The notes beneath the pieces were generated by a model. That model had not been told where the DNA came from and did not search any database. It saw nothing but the letters and a program-made list of their open reading frames with translations. The position numbers and the translations under genes were made by a program. This document shows, piece by piece, positions 60,158 through 64,000 of a DNA stretch of 64,000 nt. The stretch is from Rutidosis leptorrhynchoides (lineage: Eukaryota > Streptophyta > Magnoliopsida > Asterales > Asteraceae): positions 297,978,001 through 298,042,000 of the forward strand of contig NC_092336.1 in NCBI RefSeq assembly GCF_046630445.1, given 5' to 3'. How positions within the stretch are numbered: the stretch's first letter is position 1; every line of letters starts with the position of its first letter.

Positions 60158-61749
60158 CTTTTTAATTAAAAATTTTAATGGAAAAACTACTTTTATTATT
60201 TTATTTTGTGCATTATCCCATGACCTAACATTTAATACTTTTTAATTTTAAAATCCCATTAAGAATTAAATATTTCTTTTTTTAATTATTTTATTCTTTT
60301 TACCTAATTTTTTCAAGTATAAATACCCCTCATTTCTCATTCAAACTCACACCAAAATTTTTCTCATTCTCTCTTTGAAGAATTACTACTAGTAAGTATT
60401 CTTTTCTTACTTTTTATTTTTTTTACTTTTTACTTTTTACTTTTTACTTCGGTTATTATTTTTACCGAAATATGTAAATAATGTTATAAATTATATGCAA
60501 TTAAAAATAAAATAAATAACATGTATACACTATTACTATTACTAGCACCTATAACCTACTACTTATATTGTAACATAAAAAATTTGGGATATGTATTAGA
60601 GATGTATAGATCTTCGAACTTTCTTGACGAATGGTTTCTATGAGATTCTAGGCAGAGGGTTTGGATTTCCGATTTAAAGGGTCCTATGGCTCAAGCCCCT
60701 AGATCTAAATTAGCCATTCGAAGGGAAAGGGGTGATTGGAAGCTTATCTAATACGGCAAGTATCCTAAAATGGAAAACACTGATAAAAGTAGAAACTCTC
60801 TAGTCATAGAAACTTAGTAAAATAAGAAACTTTCTAAAAATGGAAACTTTATAAAAATAGTAACTTACTAGGAATAGAAACTTAGTAAAACAAACTATAC
60901 TTAAACACATACTTAAACTTAAACATGGGTAAAACACTTAACTACTCTTAAATGTCAATAGGTTGACTTTCCTGCTCACTCGTTCAACTCTTTATTCCGA
61001 GGAATAACTCTCTCTCTACTTACTAAGGTGAATTCATAGCCCCTCTTTATTTGCTAGCAAACTTACTTACTTTTACTTGGGGTGAGACACATGCTGTTTT
61101 TACTTTTTACACTTTAGACACAAGTACCAAACTGTTAAACTATGCTATACCCGGCTATGTCCGACTAAGTCCCTACAGTGATATTTTTAATTGCTGCGGC
61201 ATGCTTAATTATTGGGGGTAGGCCTATCGGGAGTAACGTCCCCGATACATTTGACCAAGTCATTGTATTACTTAATAATGAAATTAAACCGACAAGGACA
61301 GACACAACTTGTCATGGGGCAAACTTGAACGTTTAGTCTAAATATCACGCATTGGCATAACTTTTTGATCCTGCGGGAGATCAACTTTACAAACTAAATC
61401 TTGTGGTCTAAAACAACAACAAACTTTTTGTTAAATCTATGAACTTCACTCAACCTTTTTGGTTGACACTTTAGCATGTTTTGTCTCAGGTGCTGTTTGA
61501 TTCAAGCTCTTATACTTACTGCTTATGTGATGCTACTTGGACATAAGATCAAGAGATATCGCATTTATTACTTCTGCATGTGAACATTTACGATATTGTT
61601 ATTCCTGTCATTGTAACGACATTTCATTTTCCGCTGCGTACTCATTAAAGTTAAATTCATCATTTAGTATTGTTCTCGTTTATTATAATATGTTGGTATG
61701 TTTTGATAATAGTGACGTTCCTTCCAGACCCTATTGGGAGGATGTTACA
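59619..61749 (+). mobile_element. LTR 2 of E5, shared by two internal regions
   Basis: 2131 bp and nearly identical to LTR 1. Unusually it is followed directly by another PBS (61753-61764) and a second internal region. The hairpin is at 61451-61465 and the TATA box at 60318-60325. Confidence 0.95.
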
Positions 61750-62502
61750 GATTGGTATCAGAGCATAACCAGGCTGTTATAGAGAACTAGGATTGCATTT
61801 TTATGTGTGCCTTACTTGTTAGCTAGGGTGCCTTAGCAATCTAGGAAACTATAACCTTTCCTGCCTTAGAATTAAAGCACTTAGGATTGCTCTATAATCT
61901 TAACGATTATGATTTAATATACTTGACTTAAAGATTCTAATCAAAATCTCTTTCCTAATATTAGGATGTCTAATTCTCATCAAGTGAACAAAATGAATCT
62001 TTTCGAGCCAACCGAAAAAGATACTGAAAGATCTTCCACTGAAAGACCAGTCCAAAGCCCACCTTATGGCTTTGGTGGTCCTCCATCACCAAATTATAGC
62101 CCAAATACTAATCTTGATTCACATGGGTCTCCTCAATACTATCCAACCCCAAGAAATAAAGACAAGAGGAAACGTCTTGAAGAAACTGGCCCGTCAAAGA
62201 AAAGATCCCGATCTCCTTCCTACGATGAAGTTGATGTCAAGTACGAGATCATGAATCTGCGAAGAACTACCGAAGGCCTAATTCGCCATATTGCAAGGAT
62301 CGATGCCCAAATGAAGGAAAAAGACCTAGCGATCAAGAAGCTCATGAAGGAAAATGCTGTGCTAAAGAAAGAGATTATATACGTACATTTGTTTTATCCC
62401 ATGATCGATGTGGGACTTTGGTTTGCACCCTTACAAGAAATGCCCGATGGGGGAAGCAATATCTCTCCTACCTAAGAGAAGATGTTGACTTTAGATTGAA
62501 GA
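61750..62502 (+). mobile_element. Second, truncated E5 internal region
   Basis: Copy of 55133-55886 with only scattered differences, ending within ORF A at TTGAAGATGG, where it joins the Cassandra PBS. Formed by recombination or an overlapping second insertion. Confidence 0.9.
61966..62502 (+). pseudogene. ORF A, copy 2 (truncated)
   Basis: Same 169-codon first frame (stop at 62475) with a few substitutions (for example QVNKM, KENAVLKKE, PMIDVG). The second coiled-coil half is replaced by Cassandra sequence. Confidence 0.75.
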
Positions 62503-62571
62503 TGGTATCAGAGCCAGGCCCCGGACCAAACATGCACAACGAGGACGCTGTGTCCGATTAGGGGGTAGGAT
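62503..62571 (+). mobile_element. Cassandra internal region (PBS to PPT)
   Basis: Begins with the initiator-Met PBS TGGTATCAGAGCCAGGCC and ends in the purine tract TTAGGGGGTAGGAT. Only 69 bp, as usual for this terminal-repeat-in-miniature family. The 5' LTR is absent; the left junction to E5 is at the shared GATGG. Confidence 0.85.
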
Positions 62572-62854
62572 TGTAACATCCGTGTTACATCCGTCCCACA
62601 TCGGTTGGAGAGGGGAACGAAGCATGCCTTATAAGGGGGTGGAGACCTTTCCTAGCATGACGTGTTTTGGGACCACAAGCGCAGCAGATCTCATGAGAAC
62701 TCTGCAGTTAAGCGTGCTCAGGCGAGAGCACTACCAGGATGGGTGACCTCCTGGGAAAGTGCTCGTCGTGTGTGGTTGCCAAGAAAAATCCGTGCGCCTA
62801 CGGGCAAAGCGGACAATATCATGCTACGGGGAATGTTTACCTGGGATGTTGCCA
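62572..62854 (+). mobile_element. Cassandra 3' LTR with 5S rRNA-like promoter
   Basis: 283 bp. Starts TGTAACATCCGTGTTACATCC and ends CCTGGGATGTTGCCA. In between, about 62687-62775 closely resembles plant 5S rRNA: box A AGTTAAGCGTGCT, GGCGAGAGCA, and box C AGGATGGGTGACCTCCTGGG. Cassandra elements are known for carrying such a pol III internal control region in both LTRs. It also has TCCCACATCGG and CCTTATAAGG upstream. The final TGTTGCCA departs from the TGTTACA expected from the start. Confidence 0.9.
62687..62775 (+). promoter_or_regulatory. 5S rRNA-derived pol III control region in Cassandra LTR
   Basis: Box A, intermediate element and box C of 5S rDNA are recognisable and in the right order. 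The 5' part of 5S rRNA is missing or diverged, so this is not a 5S rRNA gene. Confidence 0.88.
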
Positions 62855-63497
62855 ACAAATGTATGTATATAATCTCTTTCTTTAGCTCAGCATTTTCCTT
62901 CATGAGCTTCTTGATCGCTAGGTCTTTTTCCTTCATTTCAGCATCGATCCTTGCAATATGGCGAATTAGGCCTTCGGTAGTTCTTCGCAGATTCATGATC
63001 TCGTACTTGACATCAACTTCATCGTAGGAAGGAGATCGGGATCTTTTCTTTGACGGGCCAGTTTCTTCAAGACGTTTCCTCTTGTCTTTATTTCTTGGGG
63101 TTGGATAGTATTGAGGAGACCCATGTAAATCAAGATTAGTATTTGGGCTATAATTTGGTGATGGAGGACCACCAAAGCCATAAGGTGGGCTTTGGACTGG
63201 TCTTTCAGTGGAAGATATTTCAGTATCTTTTTCGGTTGGCTCAAAAAGATTCATTTTGTTCGCTTGATGAGAATTAGACATCCTAATATTAGGAAAGAGA
63301 TTTTGATTAGAATCTTTAAGTCAAGTATATTAAAGCATAATTGTTAAGATTATGGAGCAATTCTAAGTGCTTTAATTCTAAGGCAGGAAAGGTTATAGTT
63401 TCCTAGATTGCTAAGGCACCCTAGCTAACAAGTAAGGCACACATAAAAATACAATCCTGGTTCTCTATAACAGCCTGGTTATGCTCTGATACCAATC
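62855..63497 (-). mobile_element. Inverted E5 internal region
   Basis: Minus-strand copy of 55133-55765. It joins the Cassandra LTR end exactly where the insert-like stretch begins in the forward ORF A copies (ACATTTGTT). PBS GCTCTGATACCA at 63483-63494 on the plus strand. Confidence 0.9.
62863..63281 (-). pseudogene. ORF A, copy 3 (inverted, truncated)
   Basis: Starts at the ATG at 63281 and keeps the Pro/Ser-rich, basic and first coiled-coil parts, then runs into Cassandra LTR sequence, giving a fused open frame down to 62718. Differences such as DTEIS and DLHG separate it from the other copies. Confidence 0.75.
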
Positions 63498-64000
63498 TGT
63501 AACATCCTCCCAATAGGGTCTGGAAGGAACGTCACTATTATCAAAACATACCAACATATTATAATAAACGAGAACAATACTAAATGATGAATTTAACTTT
63601 AATGAGTACGCAGCGGAAAATGAAATGTCATTACAATGACAGGAATAACAATATCGTAAATGTTCACATGCAGAAGTAATAAATACGATATCTCTTGATC
63701 CTATGTCCAAGTAGCATCACATAAGCAGTAAGTATAAGAGATTGAATCAAACAGCATCTGAGACAAAACATGCTAAAGTGTCAACCAAAAAGGTTGAGTG
63801 AAGTTCATAGATTTAACAAAAAGTTTGTCGTTGTTTTAGACCACAAGATTTAGTTTGTAAAGTTGATCTCCCACAGGATCAAAAAGTTATGCCAATGCGT
63901 GATATTTAGACTAAACGTTCAAGTTTGCCCCATGACAAGTTGTGTCTGTCCTTGTCGGTTTAATTTCATTATTAAGTAATACAATGACTTGGTCAAATGT
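63498..64000 (-). mobile_element. Inverted E5 LTR (partial, to window edge)
   Basis: Minus-strand copy of 55132 leftward, including the hairpin at 63782-63796. The LTR continues past position 64000. Confidence 0.92.

Noticed and set aside
62687..62775. A genuine 5S rRNA gene
   Set aside because: Only the control-region half matches, and it is bounded by LTR ends, PBS and PPT of Cassandra.

Overview
The window looks like a repeat-dense, gene-poor stretch of a eudicot nuclear genome. I infer Asteraceae, without proof, from the style of the Ty3/Gypsy elements. It is very AT-rich, with long (AT)n and (AAT)n microsatellites. It carries LTR retrotransposons primed by initiator-Met tRNA (PBS TGGTATCAGAGC), Helitrons, a Mutator-like element, a CACTA end and a Cassandra element with 5S rRNA-like sequence. 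I found no intact host protein-coding gene. The coding remnants are retrotransposon gag and pol pieces, two transposon-specific small ORFs of unknown function, and captured host exons: a class II trehalose-phosphate synthase piece and a PHD-finger protein piece.

Layout. 1-6136: minus-strand Ty3 element E1 (5' LTR 2456-6136, rest off the left edge), inserted inside the gag of another minus-strand Ty3 element, E2 (gag 6137-7070, leader, PBS, 5' LTR 7496-9860). 9861-10952: older LTR debris. 10953-11719: small Helitron. 11891-12892: miniature LTR element. 13025-16434: solo Ty3 LTR in an AT microsatellite. 18626 onward: CACTA left end, interrupted by a Helitron (about 19455-20075) and by the complete non-autonomous Ty3 element E3 (21347-28684, TSD AAGAA). 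28690-32040: captured or unassigned sequence, including the TPS fragment. 32298-32633: small Helitron. 33140-42565: complete LARD-like Ty3 element E4 (TSD TGTGA). 42823-51132: Helitron cluster with a 3.9-kb gene-capturing Helitron (43824-47769) and a MULE (47920-49957) that itself holds a Helitron. 51405-52234: 270-bp tandem repeats. 52235-53002: LTR fragment. 53003-62502: E5, a tandem LTR-internal-LTR-internal array. 62503-62854: Cassandra internal region and 3' LTR. 62855-64000: an inverted E5 copy running off the right edge.

How the parts relate. E2 carries a recognisable Gag, with a Retrotrans_gag region and CCHC fingers. E1, E3, E4 and E5 have similar LTR ends and the same PBS, but lack gag and most of pol. 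E1, E4 and E5 instead share a small ORF ('ORF B') after the PBS; E5 adds a second coiled-coil ORF ('ORF A'). All families share two short hairpins whose stems vary by compensating changes: one in the LTR, one in the internal region (in E2, in the 5' leader before gag). My inference is a group of non-autonomous long-LTR elements mobilised in trans by a Gag-Pol-bearing relative, with these hairpins as candidate recognition structures. LTRs of the E4 and solo-LTR families also contain tRNA-like A-box/B-box modules at the same place. Boundaries backed by target-site duplications or empty sites are firm. Family names and functions of the ORFs and hairpins are inference.
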